Shown here in pieces: positions 6,964-14,979 of a stretch of 19,198 nucleotides of DNA. How positions within the stretch are numbered: the stretch's first letter is position 1; each line of letters begins with the position of its first letter. This stretch comes from an uncultured Lachnospiraceae bacterium. Lineage in GTDB: Bacteria; Bacillota_A; Clostridia; Lachnospirales; Lachnospiraceae. The translations under genes were made by a program, and so were the position numbers. The DNA lies in assembly GCA_910585355.1 (NCBI GenBank), contig CAJUDN010000056.1, positions 1 through 19,198 of the forward strand. The letters are read 5' to 3'. The notes under the pieces were generated by a model. It searched no databases. It worked only from the letters and a program-made list of their open reading frames with translations, and was not told where the DNA came from.

Positions 6964-8274
6964 ATGACACTGACAACATTACAGAATGACGTTATTTTAT
7001 TGGGTGTTTTTTTACTGATTGGTTTTGCTGTGAGGGAAGTAGTAAAGCCGATTCAGAAACTATATATTCCGGCGTCCGTAATCGGAGGTGCACTGGCGCT
7101 GATTGCGGGGCCACAGGTTCTGGGACTGGTGGCGATTCCCGAATCCTGGTCGTCGATGTCGGGCGTTCTGATTAACCTGATTATGACCGCTATGGTGTTT
7201 GGGGTAACAATTAAGACGGATCGTGTAAGGAACTATATTGATTATGCGCTTCTCCTGTTGATCGCGTATGGAGTACAGATCGCAGTGGGAACAGGGATCG
7301 GAGCTCTTCTTGCAAATATTTGGCCAGGCCTTCCATATGGATGGGGACTTATGGGTGTATTTGCTTTCTGGGGCGGGCATGGAACTGTTTCCGCGGCCGG
7401 AGCGGTTTTTGAGCAGTTTGGAATTACCGATAATACAGGTATGGGAATGATTTTAGCGACCATTGGCCTGATTGTTGCCATCATTGTCGGTATGATTCTG
7501 GTAAACTGGGGAATTCGGAATGGTGAGGCAAAATATCTTGACAAGTCCGGTGATAAAGAAGGCCCTCAGCTTTCCGGAACATTCCCGGAAGAGAAACGTC
7601 CTTCCATCGGCAATCAGACGGTTCCTTCGATTGGCATTAACAGTCTTGCATTACAGCTTGGATGGCTCCTTCTTTCTTTGTTTGTGGGTATGAAGCTGGT
7701 TGGCTGGCTTTGTACACTGGTACCGGCTCTGTCTCAGATTCCGACGCAGGTCCGCGGTATGATTGGCGCCATTATTGTATGGCCGGTTATGTGCAGGTTT
7801 AAACTGGACAGGTATGCGGATGTGAAATCTGTACATACCATTTCAAACTTTTGCCTGGAATTGGTTGTATGCTCGGCGATCGCTACATTACGCCTGGACC
7901 TGGTAACGAATTATCTGGTTCCGATTATCATTTTGTCCGCGGTACAGGTGGTCATTATGGTATTTATCACACTTTATATCTGCAGGCATCTCTGCAGGAC
8001 GGATTGGCTGGAAAAGGGTCTTCTTTCTTTTGGACAAGGGACAGGAAATACAGCCACAGGACTCGCGCTGGTTCGGTGTGTCGATCCAAATACAAGGAGC
8101 TCCGCTTTTGAGGCGAGTGGTATTGGCTCTACGCTGATTCTGCCGGTTACAGGCACCTTTCCGGCACTCATGCCAATTCTTATTATGACCTCCATGACAC
8201 AGGTCATTGGAATCGGAGCCGGGATTATGATTGTGTGTTTGATTGCCGGGAGATTGTTTTTCTGGAATAAATAG
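6964..8274 (+). CDS. Sodium/glutamate symporter family transporter (GltS-like)
   Basis: A 436-residue multi-pass membrane protein of the sodium:glutamate symporter family. Hydrophobic segments run through most of the length, with a hydrophilic loop at about 187-222. The two family re-entrant motifs are present and symmetric: GGHGT (137-141) and GTGNTATG (359-366). GGAGGA at 6953-6958 supports ATG 6964. It lies between the PrpD-family gene and the lyase gene, so it probably imports the acid those enzymes use. Members of the family other than true GltS can carry other carboxylates, so I would not call glutamate the substrate here. No defects are seen. Confidence 0.9.
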   Translation: MTLTTLQNDVILLGVFLLIGFAVREVVKPIQKLYIPASVIGGALALIAGPQVLGLVAIPESWSSMSGVLINLIMTAMVFGVTIKTDRVRNYIDYALLLLIAYGVQIAVGTGIGALLANIWPGLPYGWGLMGVFAFWGGHGTVSAAGAVFEQFGITDNTGMGMILATIGLIVAIIVGMILVNWGIRNGEAKYLDKSGDKEGPQLSGTFPEEKRPSIGNQTVPSIGINSLALQLGWLLLSLFVGMKLVGWLCTLVPALSQIPTQVRGMIGAIIVWPVMCRFKLDRYADVKSVHTISNFCLELVVCSAIATLRLDLVTNYLVPIIILSAVQVVIMVFITLYICRHLCRTDWLEKGLLSFGQGTGNTATGLALVRCVDPNTRSSAFEASGIGSTLILPVTGTFPALMPILIMTSMTQVIGIGAGIMIVCLIAGRLFFWNK

Positions 8275-8287
8275 AGGAGAGGGGTAA

Positions 8288-9142
8288 ATGACAAGGACGG
8301 GAAGATTAAGAGAATTAATGAGGAAGGAGGGTGCGGTTCTTTCACCGTGTGCGTATGATGCACTGACGGCCAGGATAATTGAGGCCACTGGCTTTGAGAT
8401 GATGGGGACGACAGGATACGGAATGCATGGAGCCATTCTCGGATGTCCGGACAACGGGCTTCTTGCCTTTAATGAAATGGTAAACATGTGCGCGAATATG
8501 GCTTCTGCCGTGGAGATCCCGATTATGGCTGATGCAGAGGGCGGTTACGGAAATGCCATCAATACATACAGGACGGTGAAAGAGTTTGAACGTGCCGGCC
8601 TTGCCGGGCTTTTTATTGAAGATCAAAAACTTCCGCCGAACTGCCCGTTTTTGAAGCAGACGGAAACCATATCTGTAGAAGAGATGTGCGGGAAGATTAA
8701 GGCGGCAGTTGACGCAAGAACCGATCCGGATTTTGTAATTGTGGCCAGAACCGATGCACCGTTCGAGGAAGCAATTGAGAGAGCGGCCGCCTATAAGGAG
8801 GCTGGGGCTGATATGATTAAGATTGTTCCAAAGACAAAGGAGGAACTTGAAATTTTGCCCCGGAAAGTAAAGCTGCCGCTGCATCTGGGATTTGTTCCGG
8901 GAAAAGAAATCAATGCCGGCCTGACGGTTAAAGATGCCGGGCAGATGGGATATAAGATCGTTACCTTTCCGGTAACGGCCTTGTTCAGCAGCGTATGGGC
9001 GCTTAAAGAAGCGTTCAGGGAACTTAAGGAAAAAGGGACAGATGAAGGTCTGCTTGATCATATGAGTACATTTGAGGATTATTTCCGGATTGTAAATGTC
9101 GAAAAGTATCGGGAAATGGATGTTAAATATCTTTTGAAGTAG
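8288..9142 (+). CDS. Isocitrate lyase/PEP mutase-family lyase
   Basis: A 284-residue enzyme of the isocitrate lyase/phosphoenolpyruvate mutase superfamily, in the size range of methylisocitrate lyase, 2,3-dimethylmalate lyase and oxaloacetate decarboxylase. Seen are the metal-site segment MADAEGGYGN (80-89; Asp82, Glu84), IEDQ with Glu111, and VARTDA with Arg154. The mobile loop that reads K-K/R-C-G-H in isocitrate and methylisocitrate lyases reads PPNCPF (116-121) here: Cys119 is kept but the neighbouring basic residues, Gly and His are not, so the substrate is probably different. GAGGAGAGGGG precedes ATG 8288, 13 bp after the symporter. It is last in the run, ended by the foldback structure at 9187. 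The reaction is inferred to be C-C cleavage of a 2-hydroxy acid. Confidence 0.88.
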   Translation: MTRTGRLRELMRKEGAVLSPCAYDALTARIIEATGFEMMGTTGYGMHGAILGCPDNGLLAFNEMVNMCANMASAVEIPIMADAEGGYGNAINTYRTVKEFERAGLAGLFIEDQKLPPNCPFLKQTETISVEEMCGKIKAAVDARTDPDFVIVARTDAPFEEAIERAAAYKEAGADMIKIVPKTKEELEILPRKVKLPLHLGFVPGKEINAGLTVKDAGQMGYKIVTFPVTALFSSVWALKEAFRELKEKGTDEGLLDHMSTFEDYFRIVNVEKYREMDVKYLLK

Positions 9143-9186
9143 AGCTTTCCTGACAGGTTCTCAAGGTTCCTGAAACGGTAAAGATT

Positions 9187-9291
9187 AAAGGGGCTGTTGC
9201 AAAATGACAAGGTTCATCAAGATATAGTATACTGTTTTCGAACAGAAACGTATATTTTGTATGAAAACCTTATTTTGCAACAGCCCCTTTT
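9187..9291. mobile_element. 105-bp foldback element (MITE-like), also a likely terminator
   Basis: AAAGGGGCTGTTGCAAAAT (9187-9205) is repeated inverted at the right end (9273-9291), 19 bp perfect. Pairing resumes with AAGGTT after a 3-nt bulge, continues imperfectly inward, and closes at the exact centre with CTGTT-TTCG-AACAG (9232-9245). The whole stretch is therefore one long imperfect hairpin. It lies between convergent genes and ends at the stop codon of the minus-strand gene, so it probably terminates both. A second arm-like sequence at 128-141 suggests a dispersed repeat. TTAA occurs near both ends, but I cannot prove a target duplication. Confidence 0.75.
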
Positions 9292-10700
9292 TAACCTTTG
9301 CCGTTCCAGCAATGCGTGCAGAGCCTGCAAGGGTCGATGCCGATAGATTCCATCAGGTCATCCAAACGGTGGAAGCGGAGCGTGGTAAAGTGCAGACGCT
9401 TCCTGATTTCTTCCACCATTTCACTGTAATTCTGACTATCCGGGTTTGCATAGTCGTCCAGAACCTCCTGGGATACATTGTCTCCTTCCCGCTCCCGGAT
9501 GATGCGCCTGGTGATCAGATCATAATCGGACGTGGAACGGGAAAAATTAAGGTAAGGGCAGGCAAACGTCAGGGGAGGACAGGCAGGCCTTACATGGACC
9601 TCTTTGGCTCCGCTCTTATATAAAAATTCTGTGGTTTCGCCAAGCTGGGTTCCGCGGACAATGGAATCATCAATGAGGAGCAGCCGCTTTCCCCGGATCA
9701 AGGTATCCACAGGAATCAGTTTCATTTTTGCAATGAGACTTCTCTGCTTCTGGCTTGTGGGCATGAAAGACCGGGGCCAGGTTGGGGTATACTTGATGAA
9801 GGGACGTGAAAACGGGATACCGGATTCGTTGGCATATCCTACGGCATGGGCGATACCGGAATCCGGAACACCGGCTACGCTGTCAGCAGAAATGCCTTTG
9901 TCACGTCTGGCCAGAAGAGTTCCGCAGTTGTAGCGCATCTGCTCTACGTTGACGCCTTCATAACTGGCGGTCGGATAGCCATAATAAGTCCAAAGAAAGG
10001 AACAGATTTTCATTTCTTTTCTGGCGGCGCTGACGCATTCCACACCTTCCGGAGTAATAAAATCAATTTCGCCGGGACCCAGTTCCGAATAGTGGTGATA
10101 GCCCAGGTTCAGATAAGCGAAGTTTTCAAAAGACGCGCAGAAGGCGCCTTCCTTTTGACCGATGGTGATGGGAGTACGGCCGTACCGGTCGCGGGACGCA
10201 TAGATTCCCTTTGGGGTCAGAAGAAGGATGGACATGGAGCCCTGAATCCGTTCCTGGGCATAGAGCAGTCCGTCCGTCAGGCTGTCTCTCTGGTCAATGA
10301 GGGCAGCCACCAGCTCTGTGGAATTGATTTTCCCGCCGCTCATGCTCATGAAATGGAAATGACCGTTTTTATAGGCATCCCTGATGAGCTCGTCCTCGTT
10401 TTTGATGACTCCGACAGTGGTAATTGCGTAAGTTCCCAGGTGGGAGCGGATTAAAAGAGGCTGCGGATCCATATCAGATATGCAGCCGATTCCAAGATTT
10501 CCCTCCAGTTCGTCTAAGTCGTGGTCAAACTTTGTACGGAACGGGGAATTTTCAATGTTGTGGATGGAACGCTGGAAACCGTCAGGGCCGTATACGGCCA
10601 TGCCGCCGCGTCTCGTCCCAAGGTGGGAATGATAGTCAATACCAAAAAATAAATCCAGGGTACAGCTTGTTTTTGATGCAACGCCGAATATACCGCCCAT
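9291..10700 (-). CDS. PurF-like amidophosphoribosyltransferase paralogue lacking the catalytic Cys
   Basis: A 469-residue protein with PurF domain order: N-terminal class II glutamine amidotransferase fold (1 to about 230) and C-terminal phosphoribosyltransferase. The PRPP loop LLLIDDSIVRGT (340-351) is intact. Cysteines at 233, 381, 461 and 464 fall where the B. subtilis-type PurF [4Fe-4S] ligands are expected. The N-terminus reads M-GGIFGV instead of M-CGIFGV, so the glutaminase nucleophile is replaced by Gly2. I start at ATG 10698-10700 because AAGAGGAGA precedes it and it places the conserved GIFGV at the N-terminus; the longer frame to 10757 has no ribosome site. It may be an ammonia-using or non-catalytic paralogue. 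I do not call it purF. Confidence 0.85.
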   Translation of the reverse strand: MGGIFGVASKTSCTLDLFFGIDYHSHLGTRRGGMAVYGPDGFQRSIHNIENSPFRTKFDHDLDELEGNLGIGCISDMDPQPLLIRSHLGTYAITTVGVIKNEDELIRDAYKNGHFHFMSMSGGKINSTELVAALIDQRDSLTDGLLYAQERIQGSMSILLLTPKGIYASRDRYGRTPITIGQKEGAFCASFENFAYLNLGYHHYSELGPGEIDFITPEGVECVSAARKEMKICSFLWTYYGYPTASYEGVNVEQMRYNCGTLLARRDKGISADSVAGVPDSGIAHAVGYANESGIPFSRPFIKYTPTWPRSFMPTSQKQRSLIAKMKLIPVDTLIRGKRLLLIDDSIVRGTQLGETTEFLYKSGAKEVHVRPACPPLTFACPYLNFSRSTSDYDLITRRIIREREGDNVSQEVLDDYANPDSQNYSEMVEEIRKRLHFTTLRFHRLDDLMESIGIDPCRLCTHCWNGKG

Positions 10701-10754
10701 GATTTTTCTCCTCTTATTTCGTGTATGTTTGAAAGTGCATCCCGCGGAGCGTAG

Positions 10755-10769
10755 CATGTCGAAGACATG
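10755..10769. promoter_or_regulatory. Small hairpin in the leader of the PurF-like gene
   Basis: CATGTC-GAA-GACATG forms a 6-bp stem with a three-base loop in the untranslated leader of the minus-strand gene. It has no T-run, so it is not a terminator. It may be a leader structure or an operator. Confidence 0.35.
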
Positions 10770-10803
10770 TTATGATGAATGTCTAAAATTAAGAATATCT
10801 TAT

Positions 10804-10833
10804 ATAATAGCACAGACATGCCCGCGGGAACAA
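10804..10833 (-). promoter_or_regulatory. Likely promoter of the PurF-like gene
   Basis: On the minus strand, TTGTTC (10828-10833) and TATTAT (10804-10809) are 18 bp apart, about 105 bp upstream of the start at 10700. This implies a leader of roughly 100 nt. Confidence 0.5.
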
Positions 10834-10842
10834 TAGGTAGTT

Positions 10843-11727
10843 TTACTTCTCTCCTACAAAATTTGTAAACATTGCTCCGGCGATCAAAAGCAGAATGCCC
10901 AAAAGCACTGCCCAGATAGAGAGGGAGGAAAGTTCAGAAAATAATCCCGTGTTGTAGAAGATTGCAAATGGGGAGGCAGCCACCAGGCCTAAAATGGCAC
11001 AGTAGGTCTGGACGCCGTAATGGTCAAATAGAAAGGAAATCAGCTTCGCGATGAGAACGATTCCCAGAAGAACGCCGATTCCGAAGGGCACAAGAAGGAG
11101 AAAACCATCTTTTAAGGCCGCCATATCCATGGCCCTTAAAGCATCCAGAAAGCCCTTTATGGTGTTGATGATTCCATAATAATATCCCAGAATCATAAGC
11201 ATCATGGAGCCGGAAACGCCTGGAATCACCATAGTGGCGGAGGACACAATTCCCAGAAGGAACAAAACAGCTATGTTTCCTGCCGTGACCGGGATCGAGG
11301 AAAGAACCTCATCCCCCTCTTTAACGAGAGGAAGTCCGGCAGAAACGGCAAAGGCCAGAAAAAAGGCCAGAACGCCCACGAAGCCGATTCCCCGTCCCGA
11401 CCGGCCGGCTTTTTTGTTCATGGCTCCAAGAATTGTGGGAATTCCGCCCAAAATCAGCCCCACAAAAGCCATGCAGGTCACGAAAGTATGCCTGCTTAAA
11501 AGATATTCGACGGCGTAGGTGAAACCGGCAATACCAAGGCCGCAGCCAATGAGGATGGGAAGCAGAAAGGAAATGCTGTCTTTAAAATTCTTTGTGAGTC
11601 CGGAAACAGAGCCGATGAGGCGATCATAAATCCCTAAGGATACGGCCATAGTGCCGCCGGAAACGCCGGGAATCACGTTGGCAATACCGATCATCATGCC
11701 CTTAGCAATGCGAATAAAATAGTCCAT
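10843..11727 (-). CDS. popT: DUF368 (PopT-type) undecaprenyl-phosphate transporter
   Basis: A 294-residue polytopic membrane protein of the DUF368 family. Members (PopT) have been shown to help return undecaprenyl phosphate across the cytoplasmic membrane for cell-envelope synthesis. The family motif PGVSG appears twice, at 20-24 (IPGVSGGT) and 169-173 (IPGVSGSM), consistent with two related halves. Most of the remainder is hydrophobic helices with one polar loop at about 103-112. ATG 11725-11727 is preceded, on its strand, by AAGGAGAAA. Upstream in-frame codons to 11838 run through the promoter and are rejected. The promoter is strong and the gene is divergent from metY. The family call is firm; the symbol is by homology. 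Confidence 0.88.
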   Translation of the reverse strand: MDYFIRIAKGMMIGIANVIPGVSGGTMAVSLGIYDRLIGSVSGLTKNFKDSISFLLPILIGCGLGIAGFTYAVEYLLSRHTFVTCMAFVGLILGGIPTILGAMNKKAGRSGRGIGFVGVLAFFLAFAVSAGLPLVKEGDEVLSSIPVTAGNIAVLFLLGIVSSATMVIPGVSGSMMLMILGYYYGIINTIKGFLDALRAMDMAALKDGFLLLVPFGIGVLLGIVLIAKLISFLFDHYGVQTYCAILGLVAASPFAIFYNTGLFSELSSLSIWAVLLGILLLIAGAMFTNFVGEK

Positions 11728-11763
11728 AAATTTCTCCTTCAAACAGATTTTTGAACAGGCTTT

Positions 11764-11792
11764 ATTATACATGAATGCGCCCGTCCTTTCAA
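11764..11792 (-). promoter_or_regulatory. Promoter of popT
   Basis: On the minus strand, TTGAAA (11787-11792) and TATAAT (11764-11769) are 17 bp apart, with a leader of about 30 nt before the popT ribosome site. Confidence 0.85.
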
Positions 11793-11839
11793 GTGCGGGA
11801 CTTAAAATCCTTGTATCCCAGGTACAATTGTGATACACT

Positions 11840-11857
11840 AGAGCGTGTCTGAAAATT
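11840..11857. repeat. Left copy of 18-bp inverted repeat flanking metY-cls
   Basis: AGAGCGTGTCTGAAAATT is the exact reverse complement of 14980-14997. Beyond the perfect 18 bp, a weaker match continues inward for about 18 bp on both sides (shared TTT.C.TCA..TGC), as expected for ends of one element family. It lies between the divergent popT and metY genes, just outside the popT promoter. Confidence 0.8.
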
Positions 11858-11964
11858 GCTTTTCGTCAGATGCGCTTTAGTATAACCCACATTAAATGCC
11901 ATTCTGTTTCGTTTAGGATTCGGACTCACGCAATCACCGCCGGTATTTGAGGCGCAGTTCGTAC

Positions 11965-11990
11965 ACGGCGCGGCTCATTCACGGCGCCGT
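11965..11990. other. GC-rich hairpin in the metY leader
   Basis: ACGGCGC (11965-11971) pairs with GCGCCGT (11984-11990) across a 12-nt loop, about 50 bp before the metY start. There is no T-run. I could not recognise an S-box (SAM) or T-box pattern around it, so its role is open. Confidence 0.4.
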
Positions 11991-12037
11991 CCGGAAATTT
12001 CGTTGTAAAGTATATGCCAGCAGGAGGATAAAATACC

Positions 12038-13321
12038 ATGGAGAAAAGAAAAGACAACCTTGAAACCATATGTATACAGGGAGGATGGCAGCCAAAAAAC
12101 GGCGAGGCCAGAGTGCTCCCCATTTATCAGAGTACCACATTTAAATATGAAACCAGCGAACAGATGGGGCGTTTGTTTGATCTGGAGGAGGACGGATATT
12201 TCTACACAAGGCTGGCCAACCCTACAAATGATGCGGTGGCTTCTAAAATATGCGCTTTGGAGGGCGGTGTGGCGGCCATGCTGACCTCTTCCGGGCAGGC
12301 AGCCAATTACTATGCGGTTTTCAATATCTGCAATGCCGGGGATCATATAATAAGCGCCGCCACAATCTATGGAGGTTCTTCCAACCTGTTTACAGTGACT
12401 ATGAAAAAACAGGGAATTGACGTGACTTTGGTGGACCCGGATGCCCCGGAGGAAGAACTGGAAAAAGCTTTCCGTCCTAATACAAAGGCCGTTTTCGGTG
12501 AAACCATTGCCAATCCGGCGCTGGTGGTTTTAGACATTGAGAAGTTTGCCCGCCTGGCGCATAAACATGGAGTTCCGCTCATTGTGGATAATACTTTTGC
12601 AACCCCCGTAAACTGCCGGCCCTTTGCGTGGGGAGCCGACATTGTGACTCACTCCACGACCAAATATATGGATGGCCATGCAATGTCCGTGGGCGGCTGT
12701 ATTGTGGACAGTGGAAACTTTGACTGGGAGGCCCACAGAGAAAAATTTCCGGGTCTGACTACACCGGACGCTTCCTACCATGGAATTATTTATACGGAGC
12801 GCTTCAAAGAGAAGGCCTTTATCACCAAGGCTACGGCGCAGCTTATGCGTGATCTCGGCTCTATCCAGAGTCCCATGAACGCTTTTTTGCTGAATATAGG
12901 GTTGGAAACCCTGCATCTTCGTATGCCGCGGCATTGTGAGAATGCACAGAGGGTGGCGGAGTGGCTGGATGCCAGAGAAGACGTGGACTGGGTCAACTAT
13001 CCGGGATTAAAGGGAAACAAATACCACGCCCTGGCGGAAAAATATATGCCGGGCGGAAGCTGCGGCGTCATTTCCTTCGGCCTTAAAGGCGGGCGCACTG
13101 CTGCCGGAACCTTTATGGATAAGTTAAAACTGGCTGCCATTGTGACTCATGTGGCTGATGCGAGAACGTGCGTTCTCCATCCTGCAAGCCATACCCACCG
13201 TCAGCTTTCCGATGAGCAGCTTGTGGAAGCAGGAGTGGATCCGTCCTTAATCCGCCTGAGCGTGGGAATTGAGAACGCAGACGATATCATTGAAGATCTG
13301 AGGCAGGCCCTTGAAGACTAG
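12038..13321 (+). CDS. metY: O-acetylhomoserine sulfhydrylase (aminocarboxypropyltransferase)
   Basis: A 427-residue PLP enzyme of the Cys/Met metabolism family, making homocysteine from O-acetylhomoserine and sulfide in the cytoplasm. Seen are YQSTTFKYET (30-39), the TSSGQAA cofactor-phosphate segment (83-89), VDNTFATP with the PLP-contacting Asp (183-190), and the Schiff-base lysine Lys209 in THSTTKYMDGH. The C-terminal HPASHTHRQLS and SVGIE motifs are typical. Length about 427 residues is that of MetY rather than the shorter MetB/MetC. AGGAGGA precedes ATG 12038. Its end is 29 bp before the cls start, so they are probably cotranscribed, although the two functions are unrelated. No methionine riboswitch was recognised upstream. 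Confidence 0.93.
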   Translation: MEKRKDNLETICIQGGWQPKNGEARVLPIYQSTTFKYETSEQMGRLFDLEEDGYFYTRLANPTNDAVASKICALEGGVAAMLTSSGQAANYYAVFNICNAGDHIISAATIYGGSSNLFTVTMKKQGIDVTLVDPDAPEEELEKAFRPNTKAVFGETIANPALVVLDIEKFARLAHKHGVPLIVDNTFATPVNCRPFAWGADIVTHSTTKYMDGHAMSVGGCIVDSGNFDWEAHREKFPGLTTPDASYHGIIYTERFKEKAFITKATAQLMRDLGSIQSPMNAFLLNIGLETLHLRMPRHCENAQRVAEWLDAREDVDWVNYPGLKGNKYHALAEKYMPGGSCGVISFGLKGGRTAAGTFMDKLKLAAIVTHVADARTCVLHPASHTHRQLSDEQLVEAGVDPSLIRLSVGIENADDIIEDLRQALED

Positions 13322-13349
13322 GAAGACAGAGCTTTCTGGAGAGAGCAGA

Positions 13350-14927
13350 ATGGAAAATGTAAAGGGAAGGGGAAAACGCGGTCTGATCCGGATCGTCTTT
13401 GGCCGCACCACCTTCTTTATTCTGTTTACGGCTCTTCAGATTGCGGTTCTGCTCTGGATCTATCTGTGGCTGGATGATAAGTATCAGGCCTATGGCTACG
13501 GCGCTTTCGGCCTTGTGAGCGCGGCTCTGGCCGTGCGTATCCTCAATGAAAATCAAAATGCCAGCTTTAAAATGGCGTGGCTGGTCGTGGTGCTTTTGTT
13601 TCCTGTGTTCGGAGGTCTGTTCTATGTGTTCGTTCAGCTTCAGATGGAAACAAAGATCGTGGCCAGGAGGATTTCCGACATTCGATCCAGAACCGGCGGT
13701 TATCTTGCACAGGACGGGAACGTATATAAGAGCCTGCAGAAAAAAAGTAAAAGCAACGCAAATTTAAGCCGCTATTTAAGCCAGTCCGTCGGCTTTCCAG
13801 TCTATGACCGGACCAGTTTTAAATACTTTCCCTTGGGAGATAATTTTTTCCCGGATCTTTTAAAGGAGCTTTCCGGGGCTGAAAAATTTATTTTTCTGGA
13901 ATATTTCATTATCCAGCCAGGCGTTATGTGGGACAGCGTTGTGGCGATTCTGGAATCTAAGGCGAAGGCGGGAGTGGATGTAAGGGTTTTGTATGATGGA
14001 ATGAATTCTTTTTCAAACCTTCCTCATGATTATCCGAAGGAGCTGGAGAAAAGGGGCATTCGATGCCGGATTTTCAATCCTATCCGCCCGGCGGTGTCCA
14101 CCAGCCAGAACAACAGGGATCACAGGAAGATTCTGGTGATAGACGGTCATACGGCTTACACCGGGGGCGTGAATCTGGCGGATGAATATATCAACCGGAA
14201 GGTGCGGTTCGGCCACTGGAAGGATAACGCGGTCCGGTTGAGGGGAGACGCCGTCAGAAGCTTTACGGTTATGTTTTTGCAGATGTGGTGTGTATGCACG
14301 GCAAAACCGGAGCATGACTATGATTTTGGAAAGTTTCTTGAAGTATCTCCGGTTTCAGACGATTCGGTTTTTAACGCAGGCGGCTTTGCAGCTCCCTTTG
14401 CCGACAGCCCTATGGACGGCGAGCCTGTGGGCCATCAGATCTATCTGGATATGATTTATCAGGCGAAACGGTATATTTATATGATGACTCCGTATCTGGT
14501 TCTGGATGACGATATGCTGACAGCGCTCTCCTTCGCCGCCAAACGGGGGGTGGATACCGTGATTGTCATGCCGCATATTCCTGATAAAAAATTTGCCTTC
14601 ATGCTGGCTCATTCTTACTATCCGGAGCTTATTGAGGCGGGCGTTAAGATTTATGAGTATCTGCCGGGTTTCGTCCATTCGAAAACATTTGTCAGCGATG
14701 ATGAAAAGGCGGTGGTGGGGTCCATTAATATGGACTTCAGGAGCCAGTATCTGAATTTCGAATGTGGGGTCTATATTTATGAAAACCCTGTGGTGGGAGA
14801 TATTAAGCGGGATTTCGACCAGACTTTAAGAGACTGCGTCCGAATGACTCTGGACAGCTATGAAGCGCTTCCCATCCTGCACCGGTTCTGCGGACGGGCC
14901 TTAAGGCTCATCGCCCCTCTTATGTAA
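13350..14927 (+). CDS. cls: Cardiolipin synthase (phospholipase D family)
   Basis: A 525-residue membrane-bound enzyme that condenses two phosphatidylglycerol molecules into cardiolipin. The N-terminus has hydrophobic segments at about 20-40, 49-65 and 76-97. Two HKD motifs follow: His258-x-Lys260-x4-Asp265 (HRKILVID) and His443-x-Lys445-x4-Asp450 (HSKTFVSD), both intact and followed by GGVN and GSIN. Length is slightly above the typical 480-510. I chose ATG 13350, preceded by GGAGAG at 13338-13343; the same frame is open back to a TTG at 13311 inside metY, but that has no good ribosome site. A strong terminator follows at 15040. It lies inside the 3.16-kb inverted-repeat-bounded segment with metY. 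Confidence 0.92.
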   Translation: MENVKGRGKRGLIRIVFGRTTFFILFTALQIAVLLWIYLWLDDKYQAYGYGAFGLVSAALAVRILNENQNASFKMAWLVVVLLFPVFGGLFYVFVQLQMETKIVARRISDIRSRTGGYLAQDGNVYKSLQKKSKSNANLSRYLSQSVGFPVYDRTSFKYFPLGDNFFPDLLKELSGAEKFIFLEYFIIQPGVMWDSVVAILESKAKAGVDVRVLYDGMNSFSNLPHDYPKELEKRGIRCRIFNPIRPAVSTSQNNRDHRKILVIDGHTAYTGGVNLADEYINRKVRFGHWKDNAVRLRGDAVRSFTVMFLQMWCVCTAKPEHDYDFGKFLEVSPVSDDSVFNAGGFAAPFADSPMDGEPVGHQIYLDMIYQAKRYIYMMTPYLVLDDDMLTALSFAAKRGVDTVIVMPHIPDKKFAFMLAHSYYPELIEAGVKIYEYLPGFVHSKTFVSDDEKAVVGSINMDFRSQYLNFECGVYIYENPVVGDIKRDFDQTLRDCVRMTLDSYEALPILHRFCGRALRLIAPLM

Positions 14928-14979
14928 CCGCATGGGGGCCAAATTTCCCGCATAGCGGGGCGTGCAGATGATGGAAATG

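Noticed and set aside
8342..9061. 239-codon minus-strand open frame opposite the lyase gene
   Set aside because: It is a shadow of the lyase coding frame; composition is unlike a protein family I know and no ribosome site is seen.
9846..10454. 202-codon plus-strand open frame opposite the PurF-like gene
   Set aside because: Antisense shadow of a conserved gene, with no ribosome site or family features.
10701..10757. Longer N-terminus for the PurF-like protein
   Set aside because: It would put 19 unrelated residues before GGIFGV, and a clear ribosome site exists for the ATG at 10700. The extension also does not supply the missing catalytic Cys next to GIFGV.
11728..11838. N-terminal extension of popT to 11838
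   Set aside because: It runs through the TTGAAA-17-TATAAT promoter of the gene; ATG 11727 has AAGGAGAAA upstream.
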